Shown here: one piece after another, positions 18,897 through 27,734 of the stretch
Position numbering within the stretch: the first letter of the stretch is position 1
Layout of the letters: each line of letters opens with the position of its first letter
From: Alphaproteobacteria bacterium
GTDB taxonomy: Bacteria; Pseudomonadota; Alphaproteobacteria; Micavibrionales; Micavibrionaceae
Reading direction: 5' to 3'
DNA: 47,735 nucleotides
Assembly: GCA_023700945.1 (NCBI GenBank)
Contig: JAMPXY010000006.1
Span: 1 to 47,735, forward strand
Notes under the pieces: generated by a model
What the model saw: the letters and a program-made list of their open reading frames with translations, nothing else
Told to the model about the DNA's origin: nothing
Database searches by the model: none
Position numbers and translations under genes: made by a program

Positions 18897-21113
18897 CTAA
18901 TCTTCCCGGCTGACAAAGCTATCCATGACCCGCTTGGTGCCACCGCGGTCAAACGCAATATCGAGCTTATGGCCATCAACGTTAACCACCACACCCTTGC
19001 CGAATTTTTCATGAAAAACACGCACCCCGCGGGTATAGGCATCCTTGGGCAAGGGCCGATCCTGCCGACTGTAGGACGTGCCCGCCGGACGACTACGAAC
19101 AACAGGGGTTATGCCTGATGAATCCCAATGCTGCGAACGACCGGGATTATACGTACCTTGCTCACTCGAGGATTCGATATGTTCCGCAGGCAATTCATCA
19201 ACAAAACGCGAGGGGATGGCGCTGATCCAACTGCCATACATCTGACGATTGGCAGCATAAGAAATATAGGCACGCTGGCGCGCCCGGGTCAGGCCAACAT
19301 AGGCCAGTCTGCGCTCTTCCTCCAGACCTTTCATGCCGTTTTCATCCATGCTGCGTTGGGAGGGGAATAAACCTTCCTCCCATCCCGGCAGGAATACGGC
19401 ATCAAATTCCAGCCCTTTGGCACCATGCAAAGTCATGATCGAGAGGGCGTCATCACTATTCTGGTCGTTGCGCTCAAGCACCAGCGCCACATGTTCAAGG
19501 AAGGCTGGCAGGGTTTCGTATTCACCCATTCCGGCAATCAGCTCCTTGAGGTTTTCAATCCGCCCCGGGGCATCGGGTGATTTATCCGCCTGCCACATTG
19601 CAATATAACCGGACTCATCCAGAATCTGGCTTGCCAAGGCGCCGTGGCCACTGGTTGAGAGCAACGAGCGCCAGCGTTCAAAATCTCCCATCACCTGCGC
19701 TAACGCGGCCTTGGTTTTCGGTTTGAGTTCATCAGTTTCGAGCAACTGACTGATCGCTACATAGAGGTTACTATCTTTACTGCGCGCCACTGCATACAAC
19801 ATCTGGATCGTGGTATCACCAATCCCGCGTTTGGGAACATTGATAATGCGCTCAAGCGCCAGATCATCAGCGGGCTGCGCGACCACACGCAAATAAGCTA
19901 AAGCATCTCGTATTTCTTGCCGTTCATAAAAACGCTGCCCGCCCACCACCTTATAGTTCAGGCCCAACTGAATAAAGCGCTCTTCAAATTCCCGAGTCTG
20001 AAAGCCCGCACGCACCAACACAGCCATTTGCGAGAGTCGCCAGCGTTTATGCTGCAACTGTTCAATTTCTTCACCCACATAACGCGCCTCGGCCGGCCCA
20101 TCCCAGAGGCCACGCACAACAACTCTTTCGCCTTCATCAGAAGCTGACCACAAGGTTTTGCCTAAACGATCTTCATTGTGGGCAATCACACCCCCAGCGG
20201 CACCCAGAATATGCCCGGTCGAACGATAATTTTGCTCAAGACGAATAATCTTGGCACCGGGAAAATCCTGTTCGAAACGCAAGATATTGCCAACCTCGGC
20301 ACCGCGCCAGCCGTAAATTGACTGGTCATCATCGCCAACACAGCAAATATTCCCTGACCCCTTGGCCAGAAGCCGCAGCCACATGTATTGCGCCACATTA
20401 GTATCCTGATATTCATCGACCAGAATATAGCGAAAGCGCCGGTGGTAATCGGCCAACACATCGGCATGCTGGGGGTTGCGTAAAATCCGGATCATATGCA
20501 ACAACAAATCACCAAAATCGCAGGCGTTCACCGTCTTCAGCCGTTCTTGATATAGACGATAAAGATGAGGCATCCGTCCCCCGGCAGCCTCCCCCGCATC
20601 ACTGGCAGATACATCTTCCGGGCTATACGCCTTGTCTTTCCAGCGATCAATGATCCCGATCATCGCCTTGGGTGCCCATTTTTTGGTGTCAATGTTTTCA
20701 TTGTCCATCAACTGCTTCAGCAACCGGATCTGGTCATCAGGATCTATAATGGTAAAGGCCGACGTCAAACCCGCCAGATCGGCATGACGGCGCAGCATGC
20801 GCGCCGCCAGCGCATGAAAGGTCCCCAACCACCAGCCCTCAACCGGCTGACCGCCCCGCAAATGCGAGACCCGCTCGCGCATTTCCTGCGCCGCTTTATT
20901 CGTAAAGGTTACCGCCAAAATCTGAGAGGGAAAGGCCTTGCCGGTTTGCAAGATATGCGCAAGCCTTGTCGTTAGCACCCGGGTTTTCCCGGTGCCCGCA
21001 CCCGCAAGCACCAATACCGGTCCTTCAATACTCAGGACGGCTTCGCGTTGCGGATCGTTCAGCCCGGACAAATAATCAGGTGCCAATAATGTCATGTGAG
21101 AGGGTGCGTGCAT
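18897..21113 (-). CDS. UvrD/PcrA-type superfamily 1 DNA helicase
   Basis: GLNDPQREAV, LAGAGTGKTRVLTTRLAHIL, VDEYQDTN, CVGDDDQSIYGWRGA, LTRARQRAYIS. Confidence 0.95.
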   Translation of the reverse strand: MHAPSHMTLLAPDYLSGLNDPQREAVLSIEGPVLVLAGAGTGKTRVLTTRLAHILQTGKAFPSQILAVTFTNKAAQEMRERVSHLRGGQPVEGWWLGTFHALAARMLRRHADLAGLTSAFTIIDPDDQIRLLKQLMDNENIDTKKWAPKAMIGIIDRWKDKAYSPEDVSASDAGEAAGGRMPHLYRLYQERLKTVNACDFGDLLLHMIRILRNPQHADVLADYHRRFRYILVDEYQDTNVAQYMWLRLLAKGSGNICCVGDDDQSIYGWRGAEVGNILRFEQDFPGAKIIRLEQNYRSTGHILGAAGGVIAHNEDRLGKTLWSASDEGERVVVRGLWDGPAEARYVGEEIEQLQHKRWRLSQMAVLVRAGFQTREFEERFIQLGLNYKVVGGQRFYERQEIRDALAYLRVVAQPADDLALERIINVPKRGIGDTTIQMLYAVARSKDSNLYVAISQLLETDELKPKTKAALAQVMGDFERWRSLLSTSGHGALASQILDESGYIAMWQADKSPDAPGRIENLKELIAGMGEYETLPAFLEHVALVLERNDQNSDDALSIMTLHGAKGLEFDAVFLPGWEEGLFPSQRSMDENGMKGLEEERRLAYVGLTRARQRAYISYAANRQMYGSWISAIPSRFVDELPAEHIESSSEQGTYNPGRSQHWDSSGITPVVRSRPAGTSYSRQDRPLPKDAYTRGVRVFHEKFGKGVVVNVDGHKLDIAFDRGGTKRVMDSFVSRED

Positions 21114-21188
21114 GCCCTATTGATACGGGGTTTACCGTTACAGGGCAAGACATCCTTGCTACCATTGAGACGCCTGCAATTTTAAAAA

Positions 21189-22277
21189 TCAGGCCAGTTC
21201 TTTCTTTTGTTTTTTGCCCGGAGTCGGGGCAGCCGCCACCTGATTACGGCCATTATGCTTGGCGGTATAAAGCGCGGCATCAGCGCGCTCAATCAAGTCT
21301 TGTAGATTCTCACCCGGATCGTATTCGGCGCACCCAACTGACATGGTGATCCGCCCGAGTTTGTCGCCAGTGCTGCGATTAACCACATCTTTTGTTGCCA
21401 CAGCCTTACGCAGGGCATTCCCCACAATGACGGCGGCAGCAAGATTGGTATCAGGCAGGATGATAGCAAACTCTTCGCCTCCATAGCGGGCCGCGATATC
21501 GCGGCCCTTAACACCATCAGTGAGCGTACGGGCAACCAGACGCAAAACCTGATCACCAACCTGATGGCCGTAATTGTCATTAAAACTCTTGAAGTAATCA
21601 ATATCCACCATCAACAAGCAGAAAGTACCCCCGGTCTGCCGGGCTTCTTCCGAAATGCGCGATAGTTCATTATCAAAGGCCTTGCGGTTAGAGAGGTTGG
21701 TCAAACCGTCAGTCAGCGCTTCGCGGCGCACACTTTCAAGATCACGCTGCAATTCTTCCATCACATGGGATGATTTATTCAGCTCTTCTTCGAGTGTCTT
21801 GTTGCGCTCGAGCATGTTTTTGGTATCCGAGACCACACTCGCCAGCACCTGCTGCAACTCCTGAGGCGATGAGCTGCTCTGGATCTTGGCGGTAACACCT
21901 TCAAGATTGCCGCTATATTCGGCCGTGGCCGCCTTGACATCCCGGACAACGCCAGTGACATTGCGAATGGTTGAGTTGATTTCATCGCCGGCACGGCGTA
22001 CCGCTTCCTGATTTTTTTCATCGCTAATAAAGCGGGTATAAAGTTCATGGCAGCGCTCAAGTGTCACTCGTTGCTTGTTGGCAATCAGAATATCAATCGC
22101 CCGGGTCACTTCCGGGCTTTGTCCGGAGAAATACACGTACCACAGCTCGTAGACATCAGGGGTCGCAGGCAACGCTTCGCTGCGAATCCGCTCAAGCGCG
22201 TTATTCGAAAATTCCTGAGCCTGTTTGCTGTCGTGGTGATAATGCACCGTGGAACCCCATTCCGGATAATCGGTCAA
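21189..22277 (-). CDS. GGDEF-domain diguanylate cyclase
   Basis: LTDGLTNLSNRKAFD; DIDYFKSFNDNYGHQVGDQVLR; RYGGEEFAIILP. Confidence 0.93.
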   Translation of the reverse strand: MTDYPEWGSTVHYHHDSKQAQEFSNNALERIRSEALPATPDVYELWYVYFSGQSPEVTRAIDILIANKQRVTLERCHELYTRFISDEKNQEAVRRAGDEINSTIRNVTGVVRDVKAATAEYSGNLEGVTAKIQSSSSPQELQQVLASVVSDTKNMLERNKTLEEELNKSSHVMEELQRDLESVRREALTDGLTNLSNRKAFDNELSRISEEARQTGGTFCLLMVDIDYFKSFNDNYGHQVGDQVLRLVARTLTDGVKGRDIAARYGGEEFAIILPDTNLAAAVIVGNALRKAVATKDVVNRSTGDKLGRITMSVGCAEYDPGENLQDLIERADAALYTAKHNGRNQVAAAPTPGKKQKKELA

Positions 22278-22452
22278 GCAAATGTTAGCAGTCTCACGCG
22301 CTGGTGAGTAGAGGAAATTCCGGAAAAAATACCCGACCCTACCCTTCTTTTTTCATCATCGCCCGAACTCGCTTAATGAAAACTGAAGACATGAAGCTTT
22401 TGTCACCAAAATCAAGGCGATAGAAGACATAAGTCGGAAAAATCTGATTTTA

Positions 22453-23430
22453 TCAACCGAAGAACGGTTTGGGAGATGCCACCTGGAATACACCGGGGTT
22501 AGGCTTCAGGGCCATGGGCTTGAAATCAAGCTCGTCTTTATCGGCACTGGGGCCTTCGCCACCCGCCGCCTCACGGCCATTGCGGAATACGCCCGCCAAG
22601 GCCTTGGCCGCCGGGGTCAACTCAAGCGGCTTCATATCAAGTTTCGGTGCTTTTTCAATACCACGCAGGCCATCACTGGCGGTTTCAATCGAACCCCCGT
22701 CGATCGGCGAACGCTCGCCCGGCAACTGCGACATGAAGCGATTAAAGTTATTACCGCCTGCATTCTGCGCCGGAGCCGCCTCTGGCTGGGCCGCACTCGA
22801 TCCGGAAGCCCCATACCCCATGGTCTGGCCTTTGGCATCTTTACTGGCAAAATAACTGGGGCCATCACTCTGGCCGCTGAAGGCCTTGACCACATCATAG
22901 GCCACGCCCGCGGCTGCAACAGCAGCTCCGGCGACTGGCCCGGCGACCACAGTCGCCCCCGCGGCGGCGGCCATATTCAAGCCTTGCCCCATAGCCATGC
23001 CCGCCACTTTACCGGCAGGGCCTGCTTCCTGTTTGGCTTTCGGTTGATCGGCACCACTAACAATTTTCTGCAATTTAGCCGCTTCGCTGGCGAGGTTAGT
23101 AGCTGCCTTTTGGGCTGATTCCTGACGAGCGGCCCCGGCCTGCACCGATGACCCGGCGCTCAAAGCCCCGCCCATACCGCCGGGGCCTTTCGAAGTTAAA
23201 TCCTGATATTGCTGGGCGGCCTTGACCTGCGTGGCTGTCATTGACGGCTGGTTGGCGGCATCCTGACCCGGATCGACGATCTGTCTTTGAATGGTCTGTA
23301 AAAGATCGGGCTTAACACCCATACCCATCGTCGGGTCGTTGGCGGCATCGAGCCCGGAATCAGCCGCGAATACGTCCGAACCTTCGGCGCTCATCGCAAA
23401 CTCACCACTTATTGACTTGGGCAGTGCCAT
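22453..23430 (-). CDS. Hypothetical Ala/Gly/Pro-rich protein
   Basis: Long ORF with central Ala/Gly-rich hydrophobic segment; no recognised domain. Confidence 0.65.
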   Translation of the reverse strand: MALPKSISGEFAMSAEGSDVFAADSGLDAANDPTMGMGVKPDLLQTIQRQIVDPGQDAANQPSMTATQVKAAQQYQDLTSKGPGGMGGALSAGSSVQAGAARQESAQKAATNLASEAAKLQKIVSGADQPKAKQEAGPAGKVAGMAMGQGLNMAAAAGATVVAGPVAGAAVAAAGVAYDVVKAFSGQSDGPSYFASKDAKGQTMGYGASGSSAAQPEAAPAQNAGGNNFNRFMSQLPGERSPIDGGSIETASDGLRGIEKAPKLDMKPLELTPAAKALAGVFRNGREAAGGEGPSADKDELDFKPMALKPNPGVFQVASPKPFFG

Positions 23431-23584
23431 TATTCCTACACACCTTATTTTTGATTGTTATGTGTAGTTGTATCTTACACTGCACATATTAATCAAAGGT
23501 TTTCACACCTGTATATTCCCTATTATATTAACCTTTCCTGTCAGCGATTTCAAACTTTATGGAATCTAAACGACGGTTTTTATC

Positions 23585-25129
23585 TTATGAGCCACGCAAC
23601 CTTCTGTAACTCATTGATTCTGCTATATGATTTTTCCGAATAATCTCTGTCGGAGCGCCCCCGGTGACCACCGCCTCTAAATCCGCCACCGTCCGCGCCA
23701 CCCGGAGCAGACGGTGATAGGCCCGGGCTGAAAGCCTGAGGCGATCCGCCGCCTCGTTCAGCAGCACCCGTGCCGCGTCTTCAAGAACCGCCATCTGCTC
23801 AAGCAGGGCCGGGGAAGCGGTGGCATTGAGGTAACCCAACCCCGGCGCCAGCGCCTCATAACGCTGCTGCTGGATGATACGAGCAGCGGCCACCCGTGCG
23901 GCCACACTGGCCGAATGTTCACTGCCAACAACCGGTGTCCCCAGATCAGCAATCGACACCGCCCCGGTTTCCACCTGCAGATCAATCCGGTCAAGCAAAG
24001 GGCCGGAGAGTTTATCCTGATACTCCGACCCGCAGCGCGGCGCCTTGGTGCATTCTTGTGCCGGATCGCCAAGATAGCCGCAACGGCAAGGATTCATCGC
24101 CGCAATCAACTGGAAGCGCGCCGGGTAAGTGACATGATGATTGGCACGCGCCACTGTAGCCTCACCAGTTTCCAGCGGCTGTCGCAGTGATTCGAGCGTT
24201 GCACGCGCAAACTCCGGCAACTCATCAAGAAACAGCACCCCGCGATGGGCCAGCGAGATCTCGCCGGGCCGCGCCTTGTGCCCGCCACCAACCAGCGCAG
24301 GCAACGAGGCCGAATGATGCGGGCTGCGGAAAGGCCGCTGCTGGATCAGGCCACCCTCAGGTAAACTACCCGCAAGCGAATGAATCATCGAAACCTCGAG
24401 CGCCTCGCGCGGCGAGAGCGGCGGCAGGATACCGGGCAGACAACTGGCGAGCATCGATTTGCCCGCACCCGGTGGGCCGATCATCAACAAGTTATGACCG
24501 CCCGCAGCCGTAATCTCGAGGGCCCGCTTGGCCGTTTCCTGTCCGCGCACCGCCGCCATATCGGTGTAACCCGCGCGCGGATGCGCCGCGATGATTTTGG
24601 CTTGCGGGCGGCTTAACACCTGCGTGCCCTTCATATGGTTGATCAATTGCAACAGATCACCGGGGGCAAGAATTTCAAGATCACCCGCCCACGCCGCCTC
24701 ACTGCCACACGCGGCCGGACAGATCAGGCGATTATCATTGGCAGAAGCATGGAGGGCGGCCGGCAGCACGCCCGCGACCGCACGAATACCCGCATCAAGC
24801 GACAACTCGCCCAGCACCACGCAATCACGCAACTCATCGGCCGGCAACACGTCCATCGCCGCCAGCAATCCCAGCGCAATCGGCAGATCATAATGGGAGC
24901 CTTCCTTGGCCAGATCAGCCGGAGCAAGATTAACCGTCAGGCGTTTGGGCGGTAACGATAGGCCTAATGCATGAAGCGCCGCCCGCACCCGCTCACGCGA
25001 TTCCGCTACAGCCTTGTCGGGCAACCCGACCACAGTGAACGCGGGCAATCCGTTGCTGATCTGCACCTGCACATCGACGCCTTGTACTTCAACACCATGA
25101 AAGGCGACTGTGTTAATACGCGCAACCAA
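23585..25129 (-). CDS. comM: YifB/ComM-family Mg-chelatase-like AAA+ ATPase
   Basis: VARINTVAFHGVEVQGVDVQVQISNGLPAFTVVGLPDKAVAESRERVRAAL; GPPGAGKSMLASCLPGILPPL; zinc-finger-like MNPCRCGYLGDP. TTG at 25129 after a GGGGG SD gives the usual MVARIN start; ORF extends to TTG at 25150. Confidence 0.95.
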   Translation of the reverse strand: MVARINTVAFHGVEVQGVDVQVQISNGLPAFTVVGLPDKAVAESRERVRAALHALGLSLPPKRLTVNLAPADLAKEGSHYDLPIALGLLAAMDVLPADELRDCVVLGELSLDAGIRAVAGVLPAALHASANDNRLICPAACGSEAAWAGDLEILAPGDLLQLINHMKGTQVLSRPQAKIIAAHPRAGYTDMAAVRGQETAKRALEITAAGGHNLLMIGPPGAGKSMLASCLPGILPPLSPREALEVSMIHSLAGSLPEGGLIQQRPFRSPHHSASLPALVGGGHKARPGEISLAHRGVLFLDELPEFARATLESLRQPLETGEATVARANHHVTYPARFQLIAAMNPCRCGYLGDPAQECTKAPRCGSEYQDKLSGPLLDRIDLQVETGAVSIADLGTPVVGSEHSASVAARVAAARIIQQQRYEALAPGLGYLNATASPALLEQMAVLEDAARVLLNEAADRLRLSARAYHRLLRVARTVADLEAVVTGGAPTEIIRKNHIAESMSYRRLRGS

Positions 25130-25226
25130 CGCCAATTCCCCCTGAAACAATCAGGTTTTATAGCGTGAGAACAAAAAGAAAACAACTTCGTTGATAAGCA
25201 GCAAAAACTGGAGCCCAACCCCTTAT

Positions 25227-25913
25227 TCATCCGGGAGCGGAAAGGGCGGCCCTGAATTTATCCAGCTTGTTTAACCGGTATTCCTTGTCAGGCTTCTGGT
25301 CTTGCAGGATATGCTCCCTGACTGTTGTAAAAGCATGCTCCGCATTTGCGCCTGCCTCTATCAGAAGCCTTGTCATTTCTAGATTGGGCAGAGAGGGCAT
25401 ATTCATAGTGGCTGTTTCAAAAATAAAACGCAGTGAATTATCCTTTTCTTCCTGATCGTCCTTAAAGCGGTCAAATAAAAGCGTTGCTATCTTTTGATTC
25501 ATGGTTTTCCCGTTAGCGGCAACGGTGAAAAATACACCTGCAACGGCCCTTTTATATTCCGGTGCCTTTGTATTCAGAACAGGCAGGGTAAGCAGTTTCT
25601 CGACAAGCGTGGGATCTTGCAGATGGGTGCTGACGCGTTTCAACACCACAGAGTAGGAATGCAGATAGACATCAGCCCGAACCAGTTTTGCAAGACACAC
25701 ATCGTTCTTTGTTGTTTCGAGTGCGTCAATGATCTGCATCCGCCTTTTATATTCATCCCCGGCAGTTTCATTTTGTTTGGCAGGAATTGCAACACAAGCC
25801 GTCTCTGGCTGGCTGTTATTACTTTGAGCCGAAACGCGGGCAGCTGGAAAAAAAACGTTGGCGCTTAATATCAGCCCGCTCAGGAACAGGGATGTTTTCG
25901 GGATCAATTTCAT
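25227..25913 (-). CDS. Hypothetical exported protein
   Basis: Signal peptide MKLIPKTSLFLSGLILSANVFFPAARVSA; no recognised enzyme motif; C-terminal MTRLLIEAGANAEHAF resembles an ankyrin-like helix. Confidence 0.75.
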   Translation of the reverse strand: MKLIPKTSLFLSGLILSANVFFPAARVSAQSNNSQPETACVAIPAKQNETAGDEYKRRMQIIDALETTKNDVCLAKLVRADVYLHSYSVVLKRVSTHLQDPTLVEKLLTLPVLNTKAPEYKRAVAGVFFTVAANGKTMNQKIATLLFDRFKDDQEEKDNSLRFIFETATMNMPSLPNLEMTRLLIEAGANAEHAFTTVREHILQDQKPDKEYRLNKLDKFRAALSAPG

Positions 25914-25951
25914 GAGTACCTTGTATTATAGTTTCTATGCTGTTTCCAGAA

Positions 25952-26032
25952 GTTTATTGCTGATCTGCACCTGCACATCACCGCCTGAACTTCAACGCCA
26001 TGAAAGGCGACCTTATTAATGCGGTCAACCAT
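25952..26032 (-). pseudogene. Partial copy B of the comM 5' end (start codon to about codon 26, 1-nt frameshift)
   Basis: atggttgaccgcattaataaggtcgcctttcatggcgttgaagttcaggcggtgatgtgcaggtgcagatcagcaa aligns to the 5' end of comM, including an exact 23-nt match gatgtgcaggtgcagatcagcaa. Confidence 0.88.
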
Positions 26033-27586
26033 TTAGTCTCCGTACATTTCGTAAAATTTATTCATAAAAACTAAGGAAGGATCATAAAATCTTTTTTTCT
26101 CAAAGAAATTAACCCCTAAGGGATATGCCGCCGCAAATTGCTCCCTAGACGCATAATTTGCGTATGTCAGATAATATGTTCCGTTATTCCTCAATGCGGC
26201 ATCTATGATTTTTTGCGTCCATAATTTTGCATGGGCAATGGCGGATTCATCTTTTCCATGATTAATGTACAGAACGAAAGCCACACCGTCCTCGACAGCA
26301 TAAGGTAAAGAAGATTGGTCGTCTTTCTTTATAAAACGCAGAGTAATACTTAAGATATTTATATTCTCATTACTTACGATCTTACCCAGATCGCTTATAA
26401 AAGATTCACTGTTACCTATAGGAATAAAATATTCTTGTAGTACATCAGTATCAGCCTCGCTCTTGTAATCAAGAAATTCTATGGGCGGACGCATTGCGTT
26501 ATTGCGTGATATTATTTCTGGCGCCCCCGTTTCATCGAGCAAGGCTTCCTGAATAAACCAACGGGCGTCCTTACCCCAATCCGTTTTCCTAGAAAGATTA
26601 AGCAACCACTTTGATCCTTCAACTAGCTTCTCTTGCATCAGTGGCTGCAGTTGCTCCGGTTTATCGGCCATCCTGATATAAGATGTGACTAGGCAACTTT
26701 TCATAAAATTACGTTTTGTAATATCAGGCCTGGCATAATGAACCTCAATTTTGGGATCATTCCGAATATTCTTATCAAGAAAAGATATATAATCTTTGCA
26801 AGACATAACTGAGTTTATCCTTCTTAGAACACTGTTCTGTACAACCTCCAATTCAACTTCAGTTATCACACCGAAAAGACCGTACCCCCCAATTGCCAAA
26901 GAAAACAAATCCGCATTCTCTTCCCTACTGACGGTTAATATTTCACCCCTCGGCGTAACGATGCGGAAAGAGCGGATAGTATCAATAATTGTACCAAATC
27001 GTGGGTCGCGACCATGTATATTTGCTCCCAAGGAGCCCCCAACAGTAAAAATATTGGAAGATTGCTGAACCTTAACTGCCAATCCGCGAGGATTTAGATA
27101 GTCCTGAATCTGTGCCCATGTCACACCGCTTTGCACCCTTAACAGAGATGCTGGTACATCAAGATTAATGATTTTATTAAATCCTGTCATATCAAGAACA
27201 ATAGCCTGATCAGTCATAATATGACCTCCTTGGCTATGCCTGCGCCCTGCAATAGAAATTTTTTTATTACTTGATAACGCCTCTCTAATTGCCTCTTGAA
27301 CATCCTCTTCAGTTACAGGTGTCCTAATTTCACTAACAATCGTTTCATTAAGACCACTAACATCATTGATACGCACTTGAGCAACCGCTTGGCCCGGTAA
27401 CAAAATAAGAAAAGATATTACGGCTAAAAATATAAGGATGCTTAGTGCTTGGTGGGAATAGCTAGACCCCACAATTGTACAATTTGAAAAACCGTTTGAA
27501 ATCTTGACCTGAACGTCCAAGCCCTGTCCTTCAATACCATGAAAGGCAACTGTGTTAATGCACGCGGTCATATCCAACCATTTCAA
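26033..27586 (-). CDS. FAD-binding (PCMH-type) oxidoreductase with comM-derived N-terminal extension
   Basis: ISIAGRRHSQGGHIMTDQAIVLDMTGFNKI; VGGSLGANIHGRDPRFG; GGYGLFGVITEVELEV. ORF track start is TTG at 27586; ATG at 27571 aligns with the comM start. Confidence 0.82.
   Translation of the reverse strand: MKWLDMTACINTVAFHGIEGQGLDVQVKISNGFSNCTIVGSSYSHQALSILIFLAVISFLILLPGQAVAQVRINDVSGLNETIVSEIRTPVTEEDVQEAIREALSSNKKISIAGRRHSQGGHIMTDQAIVLDMTGFNKIINLDVPASLLRVQSGVTWAQIQDYLNPRGLAVKVQQSSNIFTVGGSLGANIHGRDPRFGTIIDTIRSFRIVTPRGEILTVSREENADLFSLAIGGYGLFGVITEVELEVVQNSVLRRINSVMSCKDYISFLDKNIRNDPKIEVHYARPDITKRNFMKSCLVTSYIRMADKPEQLQPLMQEKLVEGSKWLLNLSRKTDWGKDARWFIQEALLDETGAPEIISRNNAMRPPIEFLDYKSEADTDVLQEYFIPIGNSESFISDLGKIVSNENINILSITLRFIKKDDQSSLPYAVEDGVAFVLYINHGKDESAIAHAKLWTQKIIDAALRNNGTYYLTYANYASREQFAAAYPLGVNFFEKKRFYDPSLVFMNKFYEMYGD
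27472..27571 (-). repeat. Partial copy C of the comM 5' end, in frame with the FAD oxidoreductase
   Basis: Encodes MTACINTVAFHGIEGQGLDVQVKISNGFSNCTIVG, compared with (M)VARINTVAFHGVEVQGVDVQVQISNGLPAFTVVG in the intact gene. Confidence 0.85.
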
Positions 27587-27734
27587 CCTCTGGTAATCCC
27601 TGTTTGGTTATGGCACGGAAACAGGCCCGAACCAAGGGCTATTGCCGGACGACAGCCCGCAAGCCCCCTGCTTGCGCCGTCCGGGCGGGAGCGATAAGTT
27701 AGCCGGGTAAAAAATATAAGATGCTGGACAGGGA

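Noticed and set aside
23896-24955. Several ORFs antisense to comM
   Set aside because: Low-complexity Arg/Pro/Ser translations opposite a conserved ATPase; no domain or initiation signals.
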